From: Thioalkalivibrio sp. ALJ24 | GTDB taxonomy: Bacteria > Pseudomonadota > Gammaproteobacteria > Ectothiorhodospirales > Ectothiorhodospiraceae | DNA: 64,000 nucleotides | Direction of reading: 5' to 3' | Assembly (NCBI RefSeq): GCF_000377785.1 | Contig: NZ_KB898724.1 | Span: 248,001-312,000, forward strand | Shown here: positions 34,191-42,673 of the stretch, piece by piece | How the letters are laid out: each line of letters opens with the position of its first letter | Numbering within the stretch: the stretch's first letter is position 1 | Notes under the pieces: model-generated | Told to the model about the DNA's origin: nothing | The model's input: the letters and a program-made list of their open reading frames with translations, nothing else | Database searches by the model: none | Made by a program: the position numbers and the translations under genes

Positions 34191-35414
34191 TTACTCCGGC
34201 GAGAGTACCTGCATCAGCGACTCGATCCGCGGCCGGGCCTTCTCGACCGCGGCCAGGTTGCCCTCGTCATCCAGGCTGAAGCCGAGGCGCCGGATCGCCT
34301 GGAGGTTTTTCAGCGGGATGGCCCGTGCCCTTTCCGCCTCGGAAGCATCACGCAGACAGGCGTTGCGCGCGATGCGCACCAGGTCGGTCAGCGATGCCGC
34401 GTCGGGCTCTTCGGGTCCGCCGGAATCACGGATTGCCGCAATGATATCGGATGCCAGCCCCCATTGCTGACCAACCAGTTCGCCGGTCATGGATTCCAGG
34501 CGCCGGATCATGTGCTCCACCTTGACGGCATCGGGCTGATCCTTGCTGGCGGCGATCTCCCCCAGCACCGGCAATGCACCCACGCGATGCAGCAGGCCGG
34601 CAAGCAGGGCACGCTCGCGGTCGGCCGCGCCCGATTCCTCGGCCAGCACGTAGGCGATGGCGGAGACCCGGGTGGACTGGCGCCACAGCTGCTCCATCAG
34701 GGCCCGATAGGGGCTCTTGCGGTCGATGAAGACCTGGCGCGCCGCCAGTGCGAGGACCAGCTGTCGGGTGCGTTCCAGCCCCAGACGGGTGATGGCGTCG
34801 CTCAGTCGGGCGATCTCGTAGCGCGAGCCCATGGCCGGGCTGTTGGCGACCGCAAGCAGGCGAGCGGTCACGCTGGGGTCGCGTTCGACGATCTCGGTCA
34901 CCCGGGAGATGTCGATCTCGGGGTCTTCGATCGCCTGCTGCAGGTGCAGCGCCACGTCGGGCAGCTGTGGCAGGGCGAGGTCGCCGGTCTGGGTCTTCTG
35001 GAAGAGGGTGGCCAGCAGGGAACCTTCCTCGGCCGAGAGCTCGACCTCGCCGACCTCCATGGCATCACCGGCGTAGTTGAGCTGGGTCTCGTAGACGTTG
35101 CGGTCGAAACGGACCAGGGTGCTGGGCTGCGCGGCCACCGCATGGCTGCGGTAGTCGTGCTGGGCAAACAGCGGTTCCAGTGCCGCCTTGTCGCTGTCTG
35201 CGACCGAGCGAGCCTTGTCGCCGCGGGCGATTACCAGCTTCCCTTTCAGCAGGAACAGCAGGTGGCGGTATTCCTCGCGTGCATAGACCTTCTGCCCCGG
35301 TTTGAGGTCGACCACCCGGGCATGGCGGATCAGCTCGCGGCGGCCGCTTTCGCCCATATCCGCGAAGGGCTTCAGGCGCGGTACGACGGGATCCAGGGTC
35401 AGGGCTTCATGCAT
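34191..35414 (-). CDS. HDOD-domain protein with cyclic-nucleotide-binding-like N-terminus
   Basis: 407 residues of unknown cellular role. Residues about 15-110 resemble a cNMP-binding beta-barrel ([33 protein letters not shown]) but lack the arginine-containing phosphate-binding cassette. Residues about 135-330 are an HDOD domain ([60 protein letters not shown]), an HD-like fold without the metal-binding HD pair. HDOD proteins often serve as signalling scaffolds. It overlaps its upstream paralogue by 8 bases, with the same architecture, so the two probably work together, perhaps as a heterodimer. Confidence 0.85.
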   Translation of the reverse strand: MHEALTLDPVVPRLKPFADMGESGRRELIRHARVVDLKPGQKVYAREEYRHLLFLLKGKLVIARGDKARSVADSDKAALEPLFAQHDYRSHAVAAQPSTLVRFDRNVYETQLNYAGDAMEVGEVELSAEEGSLLATLFQKTQTGDLALPQLPDVALHLQQAIEDPEIDISRVTEIVERDPSVTARLLAVANSPAMGSRYEIARLSDAITRLGLERTRQLVLALAARQVFIDRKSPYRALMEQLWRQSTRVSAIAYVLAEESGAADRERALLAGLLHRVGALPVLGEIAASKDQPDAVKVEHMIRRLESMTGELVGQQWGLASDIIAAIRDSGGPEEPDAASLTDLVRIARNACLRDASEAERARAIPLKNLQAIRRLGFSLDDEGNLAAVEKARPRIESLMQVLSPE

Positions 35415-36618
35415 TGAACAGGAGCTTCAGTTCGTTGAGGTCGTCGTTGCGTTCTTCCAGGAACGGAATCGGGTCGCCGGTGGCCGGCGGTTCGATCCCG
35501 AGGACCTCGAAGGCCGCCACTTCGCCGGCATCCGGGTGCGGTTTGTCGCTGTAGCGCAACGCGGCCCACTCGGCAACAATGCAGATGCTGGCGTAATCCG
35601 GCTGCGGGGCGCGATAGGACCAGTCGTAGGCATGTTCGGCCACGGCCACGAGATCTTCACCCAGGTCCCAGTAGTTGATGACCAGCACCCCCGCAAGGTT
35701 CCGCAGGCGGTTGACCAGGGCCTGCAGGCGTTCGGCGCTCGGGTGTTCCTCGCGCATCTCGGCGAACTGGATGATGGGGACCGCGCCGATGCCCGCCACC
35801 AGCCCGCCCAGCAGGGCACGTTCACGGTCGAGCAGGCGCAGGGAATCGGCCAGCAGATAGGCGAACGCGGAATTGAGCACGCCTTCGCTCCACACCTCGG
35901 TCATGGCCTCGCGGGTGGCGGCGTGCTTCGCCTTGAAGGTCTGGCGCAGGGCCATGTTCATCGCCAGCATGCGAGTATTGCGAAAGCCCAGCCGGGTGAC
36001 CGCCTCGCGTACCGACTGGATCTGCTGTGCGCCACGAAACAGCGGGCTGTTGGTGGCGTGCAGCAGGGCACCGGCGATGGTGCCGTCGCGCTGGATGACC
36101 TCGGTGAGATCGTCAATGTCCGCCTCCGGATCGTTGGTCAGTTCCTGGATCCGCAGGGCGACCTCCGGCATGGTTGGCAGTTCCAGCCGGTTACTGGTGA
36201 TCAGGTCGTAGAGCTCGCTGAAGAAGGCGCCCTCGGTGTCGTCCAGCTCGGTGTCGCTGACCACCAGCGAGGAGGAGTGGGCCCGTTCGAGGGCCGTCCT
36301 GGGCATGGCCAGAATGCGGCACGGCTGCTCCGTCAGTACGAAATCCTGATGGCCGGGGCTGCCCTCGAACAGTTCCAGCGGGGTGTCCTCGTCGGCGCCA
36401 TCAAGGCGGACCCGCTCCGGGGTCCCGCCGACCACGCGCACCAGCTGGCCCGAAAGCAGGAACAGGTGGTGTTCGTCGACGGCGTCCGGGCGCAGACGTT
36501 TGCCGGCCGGCAGCTCCCGTACCTCGCACTGGGCGGCGACCTCCTCTCGAGCTCGCTCTGACAGTCCGGAAGCGGGATCGAGCTGTTCGAGCAGCGGGCT
36601 GAGGGTCGCTGTATCCAT
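35407..36618 (-). CDS. HDOD-domain protein with cyclic-nucleotide-binding-like N-terminus (paralogue)
   Basis: 403 residues with the same layout as the next gene: degenerate cNMP-like domain at about 30-115 (VRELPAGKRLRPDAVDEHHL, FLLSGQLVRVVGG) and HDOD domain at about 140-330 (LPTMPEVALRIQELTNDPEA, VIQRDGTIAGALLHATNSPL, ALLGGLVAGIGAVPIIQF). The HD metal ligands are absent. The two proteins differ enough to be an old duplication. It starts at ATG 36618, with a good -10 box at 36659-36664. Ligand and partner unknown. Confidence 0.85.
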   Translation of the reverse strand: MDTATLSPLLEQLDPASGLSERAREEVAAQCEVRELPAGKRLRPDAVDEHHLFLLSGQLVRVVGGTPERVRLDGADEDTPLELFEGSPGHQDFVLTEQPCRILAMPRTALERAHSSSLVVSDTELDDTEGAFFSELYDLITSNRLELPTMPEVALRIQELTNDPEADIDDLTEVIQRDGTIAGALLHATNSPLFRGAQQIQSVREAVTRLGFRNTRMLAMNMALRQTFKAKHAATREAMTEVWSEGVLNSAFAYLLADSLRLLDRERALLGGLVAGIGAVPIIQFAEMREEHPSAERLQALVNRLRNLAGVLVINYWDLGEDLVAVAEHAYDWSYRAPQPDYASICIVAEWAALRYSDKPHPDAGEVAAFEVLGIEPPATGDPIPFLEERNDDLNELKLLFNA

Positions 36619-36658
36619 GGGCTGGGCCGTAATCCGTACGCGTTCCGAACAAACTTTG

Positions 36659-36664
36659 ATTATA
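36659..36664 (-). promoter_or_regulatory. -10 element for the HDOD pair
   Basis: Perfect TATAAT on the minus strand, 40 bases before the HDOD start, in a rare AT-rich patch. No good -35 is seen at 17 bases; CGGTTG or GCGGTT would be the nearest. A hairpin ACCGC-GAGA-GCGGT (36682-36695) lies just upstream. Confidence 0.45.
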
Positions 36665-36719
36665 TCACTGTTTGCGCAACCAACCGCGAGAGCGGTGCGG
36701 GTTTTCCGCGGGGGAACGC

Positions 36720-37229
36720 TCAGGCGCGGCGGGGCTGTCCGGTCAGGCGGTCATCGGCGTCGATCAGGCCGTGTTGCAGCAGGAAGGCCCGGGCGTCGCC
36801 GGCATCCTCGCGAAACCAGGCCGTGGTGCTGCCCAGGCGGAAGCTGTAGCCCCAGGCATCCATGTCCCGCATCAGCCGTTCGCGGCCCACCCCGGGAAGG
36901 TTGTCGGCCAGCAGGATCTGCAGATAGCACACGCCGCATTCCTCGAGATCGTCACCCCCGGCGTTGGTGTGCAGGCTGGCACGGCGTGCCGGGTCCATGC
37001 ACAGCGTGTGGCCGGCCTCGTGCAGGGCAGAATGGAGCGGGGTATCCGGGCGCACATGCACCCTGTGGCCGATGATGCCGGCCTCCGGCTCGCCCCACCA
37101 GGAGCCCGGGAGCGGGGCCCCGGCCGGGTGCATCACCAGCTCCAGACCGTAGTGGTCCAGCAGCGCGGCGAGGGCATGTGTCAGCTCCGGGGCACCGCAG
37201 TACAGGATGTCGTCGGACCCGGGGGTCAT
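36720..37229 (-). CDS. Unrecognised protein with HExxH motif (putative metalloprotease-like)
   Basis: 169 residues, no confident family. A HExxH sequence, SALHEAGHTLCMD, is followed by a third candidate ligand region about 15-25 residues on (HTNAGGDDLEECGVCYLQIL). This resembles small zincin-like domains in which a Glu or His supplies the last zinc ligand. Other features: HVRPDTPLH, a WGYSFRLGSTTAWF segment, no signal peptide and no membrane segment. Start ATG 37229; the frame runs open to 37343 but would overlap the upstream gene. It overlaps that gene by 4 bases (ATGA), so the two are co-translated. Proteolytic activity is a guess from the motif only. Confidence 0.75.
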   Translation of the reverse strand: MTPGSDDILYCGAPELTHALAALLDHYGLELVMHPAGAPLPGSWWGEPEAGIIGHRVHVRPDTPLHSALHEAGHTLCMDPARRASLHTNAGGDDLEECGVCYLQILLADNLPGVGRERLMRDMDAWGYSFRLGSTTAWFREDAGDARAFLLQHGLIDADDRLTGQPRRA

Positions 37230-37630
37230 GGGTCGGCGTCGTGGCCCAGCCCGCGCTGCCGACCGGCGGCCCGCCGTGGGCACTCGTCGGGGTGCTCGCG
37301 ACACCACCGGTCGACCCGCTCGGTCAGGTCGTCCTGAAAGCACAGCAGGTAGAAGCGGGCCTGCTCGCGGTTGACGATCTCCGGACGCCCGAGGGCATCG
37401 ACCACGCCTGTCCGCAGTGCGGCGATGATGGCGTTCGCAGCCTTTTTCTGCGGCCAGGAGGTGATCTCCTGCCAGGCCCGGGGTTCGAAGTACAGGCGCA
37501 GCAGGTCGGGCCGGGTGGTCAGCAGCATGCGCGTGACGTTGCGCAGCGTGGTCTCGGCCTCGCCCCAGTCCTCTACCAGTCCGCCTTCCAGCAGGCGATG
37601 GATCTCCTCGCGACCCTTGGGTGACAGCAT
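37226..37630 (-). CDS. Hypothetical protein, possible regulator
   Basis: 134 residues, unrecognised, mostly helical and charged. Visible sequence: LLEGGLVEDWGEAETTLRNV, then TRMLLTTRPDLLRLYFEPRA and a cysteine-containing end (DRWCREHPDECPRR). The Arg-rich tail could bind nucleic acid. It lies between a BolA-family gene (18-base gap) and the HExxH gene (4-base overlap), forming a three-gene unit. Real coding is supported by the coupled overlap and by normal codon use, not by homology. Confidence 0.7.
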   Translation of the reverse strand: MLSPKGREEIHRLLEGGLVEDWGEAETTLRNVTRMLLTTRPDLLRLYFEPRAWQEITSWPQKKAANAIIAALRTGVVDALGRPEIVNREQARFYLLCFQDDLTERVDRWCREHPDECPRRAAGRQRGLGHDADP

Positions 37631-37648
37631 GACGGCGACGCTGGCCGT

Positions 37649-37891
37649 TCAGCCTTCCGCCTCGGCTTCCTCCGGCGTCAGGGCAACGATCGACAGGGCG
37701 TGCAGTTCGCCGCTGTCGATCTTCTCGCGTACGGTGGCGTAGACGGTCTGGTGTTTCTTCACGCGGGACATGCCCTCGAACTGCGGGCTGATGACCCGCG
37801 CCTCGAACTTGCCTTCACCCCCGGTCACTTCGACCGACCGGGCATCGGGCAGGCCCGCGCGGATGAGTTCGGCAACCTGACTGGCTTCCAT
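37649..37891 (-). CDS. ibaG: BolA/IbaG family protein
   Basis: 80-residue BolA-like protein, likely binding a [2Fe-2S] cluster together with a monothiol glutaredoxin and acting in iron-sulfur trafficking or acid response. Landmarks: VAELIRAGLPDARSVEVTGG, EGKFEARVISPQFEGMSRVK and KHQTVYATVREKIDSGELHA; the His in VKKHQTVY is the conserved one. The single-domain short form and LSIVALTPEEA ending favour IbaG over BolA. ATG 37891 is fixed by AGGAGA six bases away. Confidence 0.9.
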   Translation of the reverse strand: MEASQVAELIRAGLPDARSVEVTGGEGKFEARVISPQFEGMSRVKKHQTVYATVREKIDSGELHALSIVALTPEEAEAEG

Positions 37892-37939
37892 GGGGATTCT
37901 CCTGATTGAATGCACTGTCGGCACGGGATCCGGACCGCG

Positions 37940-37968
37940 ATGATAGCGGTCGCCCGCGGACGACAGAA
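37940..37968 (-). promoter_or_regulatory. Candidate promoter of ibaG
   Basis: On the minus strand TATCAT (37940-37945) lies 17 bases after TTCTGT (37963-37968), 48 bases before the ibaG start. It begins just after the terminator-like palindrome. Confidence 0.4.
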
Positions 37969-37988
37969 GAGCCCCCGCATGCGGGGGG
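37964..37988 (-). terminator. Terminator-like perfect palindrome
   Basis: CCCCCGCATGCGGGGG (37972-37987) is a perfect 16-bp palindrome. On the minus strand it is followed by CTCTTCTG, a pyrimidine-rich tail. No coding gene ends here on that strand. Confidence 0.5.
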
Positions 37989-38110
37989 AGACCCGGGGCC
38001 CGAAGCGGTGGAACTTGAGGCGGCCTGCAGGGCTCCACCGCACATGGAAACGTCGCGTGGCGCCGGATGGCGGGCAAAGCCAGCACTCGCGGTGTCGGTG
38101 GTTGGTCACG
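37966..38110 (-). ncRNA. Candidate small RNA, about 145 nt
   Basis: Minus-strand segment between a -10-like TATCAT (38116-38121) and a terminator-like palindrome (37972-37987). Another -10-like TATCAT for ibaG lies just after the terminator, so the segment would be its own transcript. A perfect 8-bp stem GCGGTGGA/TCCACCGC (minus strand, about 38037-38044 and 38008-38015) sits inside it. No known RNA family was recognised. The open frames across it are Pro/Arg-rich and look non-coding. Confidence 0.35.
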
Positions 38111-38126
38111 CGCTCATGATACGGGC

Positions 38127-38150
38127 TAGTATTTCAGCAAGTCCTAATAC
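38127..38150 (+). promoter_or_regulatory. Promoter/operator region of the persulfide dioxygenase gene
   Basis: TAGTAT (38127-38132) is a usable -10 sequence. It overlaps an inverted repeat GTATT (38129-38133) / AATAC (38146-38150) separated by 12 bases, a possible operator of a dimeric repressor. The coding start is 17 bases further, with GGAGG between. Confidence 0.4.
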
Positions 38151-38167
38151 ACGTCGGAGGACACGAC

Positions 38168-38920
38168 ATGATCTTCAAGCAGCTGTTCGAACCAGAATCC
38201 TCGACCTACACCTATCTGCTGTCCTGCCCGGATACCGGCAAGACCGCGCTGATCGATCCGGTCCTCGAAACGGTGGACCGTGATCTGGAGGTCCTGCAGC
38301 AAATGGGCCTGAGCCTGGATTACGCGATCGAGACCCATATCCACGCGGACCACATCACCGGCGGCAAGATGCTGCGCGAGAAGACCGGCTGCCAGCTGGC
38401 CGGCCCGGCGCTGGACGAGCTGCCCTGCCGCGATATCGGCATCCGCGAAGGCGAGCCCTTCCGCGTGGGCAACCTGGTCGTGAATCCGCTGTTCACTCCG
38501 GGGCACACCGATACCCACCATGCGTATCTGCTGGATCACGTGGGGCTGAAGATGCTGTTCTCGGGTGATGCGCTGCTGATCGAGGCCTGCGGCCGGACCG
38601 ACTTCCAGTCGGGTGACCCGCACACCCTCTATCGGTCGATCCACGACAAGTTCTTCACCCTGCCGGACGAGACCCTGGTCTACCCCGGTCACGACTACGA
38701 AGAACGCCAGATCACGACCATCGGGCAGGAGAAGATGCGCAATCCGCGTCTGGGCAAGGACAAGCCGGAAGAAGAGTTCGTGAAGATCATGAACGAGATG
38801 GATCTGCCCTATCCGAAGAAGATCGACTGGGCGCTGCCTGGGAACGAGGGCTGCGGCATCTGCCCGGACAACATGCCGGAGGACAAGAAGCACCTGTGCG
38901 ATTCGAACGCTCAGGGTTGA
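38168..38920 (+). CDS. Persulfide dioxygenase (ETHE1/sulfur dioxygenase-like)
   Basis: Metallo-beta-lactamase-fold enzyme predicted to oxidise glutathione persulfide to sulfite with O2 at a mononuclear iron. The 250 residues: H57-x-H59-x-D61-H62 (THIHADHITGG), H113 (PLFTPGHTDTHHAYLL), D134 (MLFSGDALLIEACGRTDFQS) and a later His in VYPGHDYEERQ. The GRTDFQSGD stretch is the typical glutathione-binding region of ETHE1-type enzymes. A C-terminal extension of ~45 residues holds four or five cysteines (GCGICPDN, KKHLCD), unlike the short human form, and might bind metal or sulfur. RBS GGAGG is seven bases before the ATG. Single gene ended by a strong terminator. Confidence 0.88.
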   Translation: MIFKQLFEPESSTYTYLLSCPDTGKTALIDPVLETVDRDLEVLQQMGLSLDYAIETHIHADHITGGKMLREKTGCQLAGPALDELPCRDIGIREGEPFRVGNLVVNPLFTPGHTDTHHAYLLDHVGLKMLFSGDALLIEACGRTDFQSGDPHTLYRSIHDKFFTLPDETLVYPGHDYEERQITTIGQEKMRNPRLGKDKPEEEFVKIMNEMDLPYPKKIDWALPGNEGCGICPDNMPEDKKHLCDSNAQG

Positions 38921-38977
38921 GGCCCTGAGCCACGGCAGGCGGCGTCCGCGGGCGCTGTCTGCCGAAGGCGTTTCCCG

Positions 38978-39024
38978 ACCCGGCCGTCGGGGCCGTGAGC
39001 CCCGGCGGGCCGGGTTTTTTCTTT
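38978..39024 (+). terminator. Rho-independent terminator after the persulfide dioxygenase gene
   Basis: Long stem beginning ACCCGGCC (38978-38985) and ending GGCCGGGT (39008-39015), near-continuous through the GGGGC/GCCCC core, followed by TTTTTTCTTT. The best intrinsic terminator in the window. Confidence 0.9.
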
Positions 39025-39047
39025 CGGTGGCACCGCCGCGACAGTGC

Positions 39048-39053
39048 TACACT
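39048..39053 (+). promoter_or_regulatory. -10-like element upstream of ribH
   Basis: TACACT, directly after the terminator and 58 bases before ribH. The -35 is weak. No FMN riboswitch structure was recognised in the leader. Confidence 0.35.
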
Positions 39054-39111
39054 GTGCGTTTTCGTTGTGACCTTCGCGATCGCCGCATCGCGACGCAAAA
39101 GGGAAGACCCC

Positions 39112-39589
39112 ATGCACGAGATCGAGACCCTGGAAGGGCAGTTCACCGACGCCGGCGGGCGTCGTTTTGGCCTGCTGCTGGCGCGTTTCAACAGCCTGGT
39201 GGTGGAGCGGCTGCTGGAAGGCGCGGTGGATACCCTGCGCCGCCACGGCGTGCCGGACGCGAACATGACCATCGCCCGGGTTCCCGGGGCCTTCGAGCTG
39301 CCGCTCGCGGCCCGCACCATGGCGGGCTCCGGCCGCTACGACGCCATCATCGCCCTGGGCTGCGTGATCCGCGGGTCCACGCCGCATTTCGATTATGTGG
39401 CGGGCGAGGCCGCCAAGGGTCTGGCCCAGGTACAGATGGAGGCCGACCTGCCGATCAGCTTCGGCGTGCTGACCACCGATTCCATCGAACAGGCCATCGA
39501 ACGCGCCGGGACCAAGGCGGGCAACAAGGGGGCGGATGCCGCCATGGGGGCCATCGAGATGGTCAGCCTGATGCCGCGCCTGCGTACCG

Positions 39590-39597
<8 letters not shown>
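39112..39597 (+). CDS. ribH: 6,7-dimethyl-8-ribityllumazine synthase
   Basis: Condenses the pyrimidine with dihydroxybutanone phosphate in the penultimate step of riboflavin synthesis; forms a capsid-like 60-mer or a pentamer. 161 residues: [58 protein letters not shown] with the catalytic His, and [32 protein letters not shown]. It overlaps nusB by 8 bases, the common ribH-nusB pair. Confidence 0.96.
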
Positions 39598-40147
<550 letters not shown>

Positions 40148-40178
40148 GGCGGGTCCTCCACCATCCGGTGCGCGGCGC

Positions 40179-41174
40179 ATGGCGTCCCCGTCCCTGTCCG
40201 AATTCGATCTGATCCGGCGTTACTTTCGGCCGGCCGGCCCCTACGGGGATCCGGTCGCGGACGCGCGCGTGGTCCTCGGTGTGGGGGACGATGCCGCATT
40301 GCTGCGCCCGGACCCCGGCCACGAGGTGGTCGTCAGTACCGACACCGTGGTGGAGGGCCGGCATTTCTTTCCCGACCATCCGCCGGCGAGCCTCGGGCAC
40401 AAGGCCCTGGCCGCGAGTCTCAGTGACCTGGCGGCGATGGGTGCGGAGCCGCTGGGCGTGTTGCTGTCGCTGGCGGTTCCGCAGGCCGAAGATGCGTGGC
40501 TGAGGCCCTTCAGCGAGGGATTTCTGCGGCTGGCGCGGGAAACGCGCGCTCCGCTGGTGGGGGGCGATACCGTGCGCGGTCCGCGGTCCGCCGGGGTCAC
40601 CGTGCTGGGCCAGGTGCCCGCGGGATGCGCCCTGCGTCGCGACGGGGCCCGTCCCGGTGACCGGCTGGTAGTGACCGGCGAGCTGGGGGGTGCCGCGGCC
40701 GGTCTGGCGGCCGAGACGCGGCGCCGCGAGCAGGGTGCGGCTCCGCCGGATGCCGGCGCCACGGTCGTTCAACGGCTGTTCTGGCCACAGCCCCGACTGG
40801 CGGCGGGGCGCGTGTTGCGGGACCATGCGCGGGCCGCGATCGATCTGTCCGACGGTCTGCTCGCCGATCTTGGCCATGTCTGCGCCGCCTCCGGCTGCGG
40901 GGCCCGCGTCGACTCGCCCTCGGTGCCGCTGGATCCTGTTCTCGCCGGGGCGGATGCGGCGCTGGCGCGGGACTGGGCGCTGGGAGGGGGCGACGATTAC
41001 GAGCTGCTGCTGGCGGTGCCGCCGGAGGTGGAGCTGGCGCCGCTGGCGGAGGCGGCCGGTGTTGCGCTTCACGTGATCGGGGAGTTCACCGCAGGCGATG
41101 CAATCCGCGTGGTGGACGACGCGGGGGCGACCCTGGACGCCGGGCGTCCGGGGCACGATCATTTCGCGGACTGA
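40179..41174 (+). CDS. thiL: Thiamine-monophosphate kinase
   Basis: Phosphorylates thiamine monophosphate to the active diphosphate. The 331 residues begin SLSEFDLIRRYFRP; the metal/ATP aspartates are in GVGDDAALLRP, VSTDTVVEGRHF and SDLAAMGAEPLGVLLSLAVP; LVGGDTVRGP and AAIDLSDGLLADLGHVCAAS follow, and LGGGDDYELLLAVP closes the AIRS-like fold. The ATG at 40179 was chosen on family grounds. Usual place after nusB and before pgpA. Confidence 0.95.
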   Translation: MASPSLSEFDLIRRYFRPAGPYGDPVADARVVLGVGDDAALLRPDPGHEVVVSTDTVVEGRHFFPDHPPASLGHKALAASLSDLAAMGAEPLGVLLSLAVPQAEDAWLRPFSEGFLRLARETRAPLVGGDTVRGPRSAGVTVLGQVPAGCALRRDGARPGDRLVVTGELGGAAAGLAAETRRREQGAAPPDAGATVVQRLFWPQPRLAAGRVLRDHARAAIDLSDGLLADLGHVCAASGCGARVDSPSVPLDPVLAGADAALARDWALGGGDDYELLLAVPPEVELAPLAEAAGVALHVIGEFTAGDAIRVVDDAGATLDAGRPGHDHFAD

Positions 41175-41201
41175 CTGAACACCGAGACGAGGGCCGACCC
41201 C

Positions 41202-41762
41202 ATGGTTCCAGGGATGACGAAAACGACGATGCCGTCGGCACGCACCGTGTTCGGCGACCCCATCCACCTGCTGGCCTTCGGCTTCGGCTCCGGGCTGTCG
41301 CGCTGGGCCCCCGGGACCACCGGATCGCTGGCGGCGCTGGTGCTGTATTTCGCTATCATGAACTTCCCCGAGTGGGCCTATCTGGCGATCACCGTCATCG
41401 TGACCATGGCCGGGTTCCACATCTGCGGGGAGAGCGCACGTCGCCTGGGCGTGCACGACCATTCCGGGATCGTGTGGGACGAGTGGGCGGGGATGCTGGT
41501 GACCCTGGCCTTCATTCCGCCCGGGATCACCCTGGCCGGTGACCCGACCGGCCTGGTCTGGGTTGCGCTGGGTTTCTTCCTGTTCCGTCTGTTCGACATC
41601 CTCAAGCCCTGGCCGGCGCGTTATTTCGACGAGAAGTGGCACGACGGCACCGGCATCGTGATGGACGACGTGGTGGCCGGGCTGTACGCGGGCCTTGCCC
41701 TGATGCTGATCGTGCTGGCGGCGCAGGAGACCGGACTGGCGGTGGGTGCCCCGCCGGCCTGA
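41202..41762 (+). CDS. pgpA: Phosphatidylglycerophosphatase A
   Basis: Membrane phosphatase making phosphatidylglycerol. 186 residues, four hydrophobic stretches. Motifs: AFGFGSGLSRWAPGTTGSLA, GVHDHSGIVWDEWAGMLVTL with the metal-binding acidic residues, FRLFDILKPWPARYFDEKWH and GIVMDDVVAGLYAGLAL. ATG 41202 has GAGGG; the ATG at 41214 is an alternative. Last gene of ribH-nusB-thiL-pgpA, converging on the metallo-beta-lactamase gene. Confidence 0.95.
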   Translation: MVPGMTKTTMPSARTVFGDPIHLLAFGFGSGLSRWAPGTTGSLAALVLYFAIMNFPEWAYLAITVIVTMAGFHICGESARRLGVHDHSGIVWDEWAGMLVTLAFIPPGITLAGDPTGLVWVALGFFLFRLFDILKPWPARYFDEKWHDGTGIVMDDVVAGLYAGLALMLIVLAAQETGLAVGAPPA

Positions 41763-41779
41763 TTCGAGGGCCGCAGGGT

Positions 41780-42673
41780 CTACAGCGTTACCGTAACGCC
41801 CTCGCGAGCGAGGTGGATGGCCGGCTCCTGCGCGGGGTCGGGCGGCGGGTTGCGTTCCAGGGCCTCGGCGAACACGCGGTCGAGTTCGTCGTCGTCGCGG
41901 GTGGGCTCGTGGTGGGTCAGCCACACCTGTCCGACCCCGGCTTCACGCGCGGCCCGGATGCTGGCGTCGAAGGTGCCGTGGCCCCAGCCGGTGCGCCGGG
42001 GGTATTCCTCCGGGGTATAGGCGGAGTCGATGATCAGGGCATCGGCCCCGCGGAAGAAATCGATGATGGCCGCGCGTCGTTCCTGCACCAGCGCCTCGTA
42101 TTCGGCGTGGCCCTCCTCGCCGGGGGCATGGATGTTGTACGGCCATTCGTGGTCGCCGGTGAACACCAGCGTGCGGCCGCCGGATTCGAGGCGATACGCG
42201 AAGTCGAGCACCGGGTGGCCCATGATCATGGAGGTGACGGTTACGCTGCCTGCCTGCGTGGTCTCGCCCTCGCGCAGCGTGACATAGTCCATGGTGGCGG
42301 CCAGCTCGTTGTTGCGCACCGGGAAGAATGCGTAGTCCATCTGACGCGAGAGGACCTCGCGGATGTCACGCTGGTTGACCGGGTCCGCCGCACCATGGAT
42401 GCGGATGCGGTTGCCGGCCACGAAGATCGGGATGAAGAACGGCAGTCCCTGGATGTGATCCCAGTGGGTGTGGGTGATGAAGATGCTGGCTTCCAGTGGC
42501 ATGTCCGCAAGCAGCTGCCGCGCCAGCTGGAAGATGCCGGTACCGGCGTCGAGGATGATCAGCTCGTCATGGGCTCCGCGCACCTCGATGCAGGTGGTGT
42601 TGCCACCGTAACGCAGGGTCTGCGGTCCGGGCACGGGAATGGAGCCGCGTACGCCCCAGAATGTAAACTTCAT
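41780..42673 (-). CDS. Metallo-beta-lactamase-fold hydrolase
   Basis: 297 residues, predicted dinuclear metal hydrolase. HTHWDH at 68-73 is the HxHxDH site; further ligand candidates are in MIMGHPVLDF, LVFTGDHEWPYN and WLTHHEPTRDDDELD. The opening KFTFWGVRGSIPVPGPQTLR and YGGNTTCIEVR is a well-known subgroup, often fused to or adjacent to cyclases and other signalling proteins, suggesting a cyclic-nucleotide or RNA-type phosphodiester substrate. ATG 42673 overlaps the HDOD stop as ATGA; the longer open frame through the HDOD gene is not a fusion. Confidence 0.85.
   Translation of the reverse strand: MKFTFWGVRGSIPVPGPQTLRYGGNTTCIEVRGAHDELIILDAGTGIFQLARQLLADMPLEASIFITHTHWDHIQGLPFFIPIFVAGNRIRIHGAADPVNQRDIREVLSRQMDYAFFPVRNNELAATMDYVTLREGETTQAGSVTVTSMIMGHPVLDFAYRLESGGRTLVFTGDHEWPYNIHAPGEEGHAEYEALVQERRAAIIDFFRGADALIIDSAYTPEEYPRRTGWGHGTFDASIRAAREAGVGQVWLTHHEPTRDDDELDRVFAEALERNPPPDPAQEPAIHLAREGVTVTL

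Noticed and set aside
37972-37987. Palindrome as a restriction or attachment site
   Set aside because: A perfect CCCCCGCATGCGGGGG fits a hairpin better; no integrase or duplicated core is nearby.
37648-38086. Longer ibaG starting at 38086
   Set aside because: The added 65 residues are Pro/Arg-rich, unlike BolA proteins, and the AGGAGA site fixes the start at 37891.
39021-39111. FMN riboswitch in the ribH leader
   Set aside because: The leader is only about 58 bases from the -10-like box, too short for the RFN element, and none of its conserved segments was recognised.
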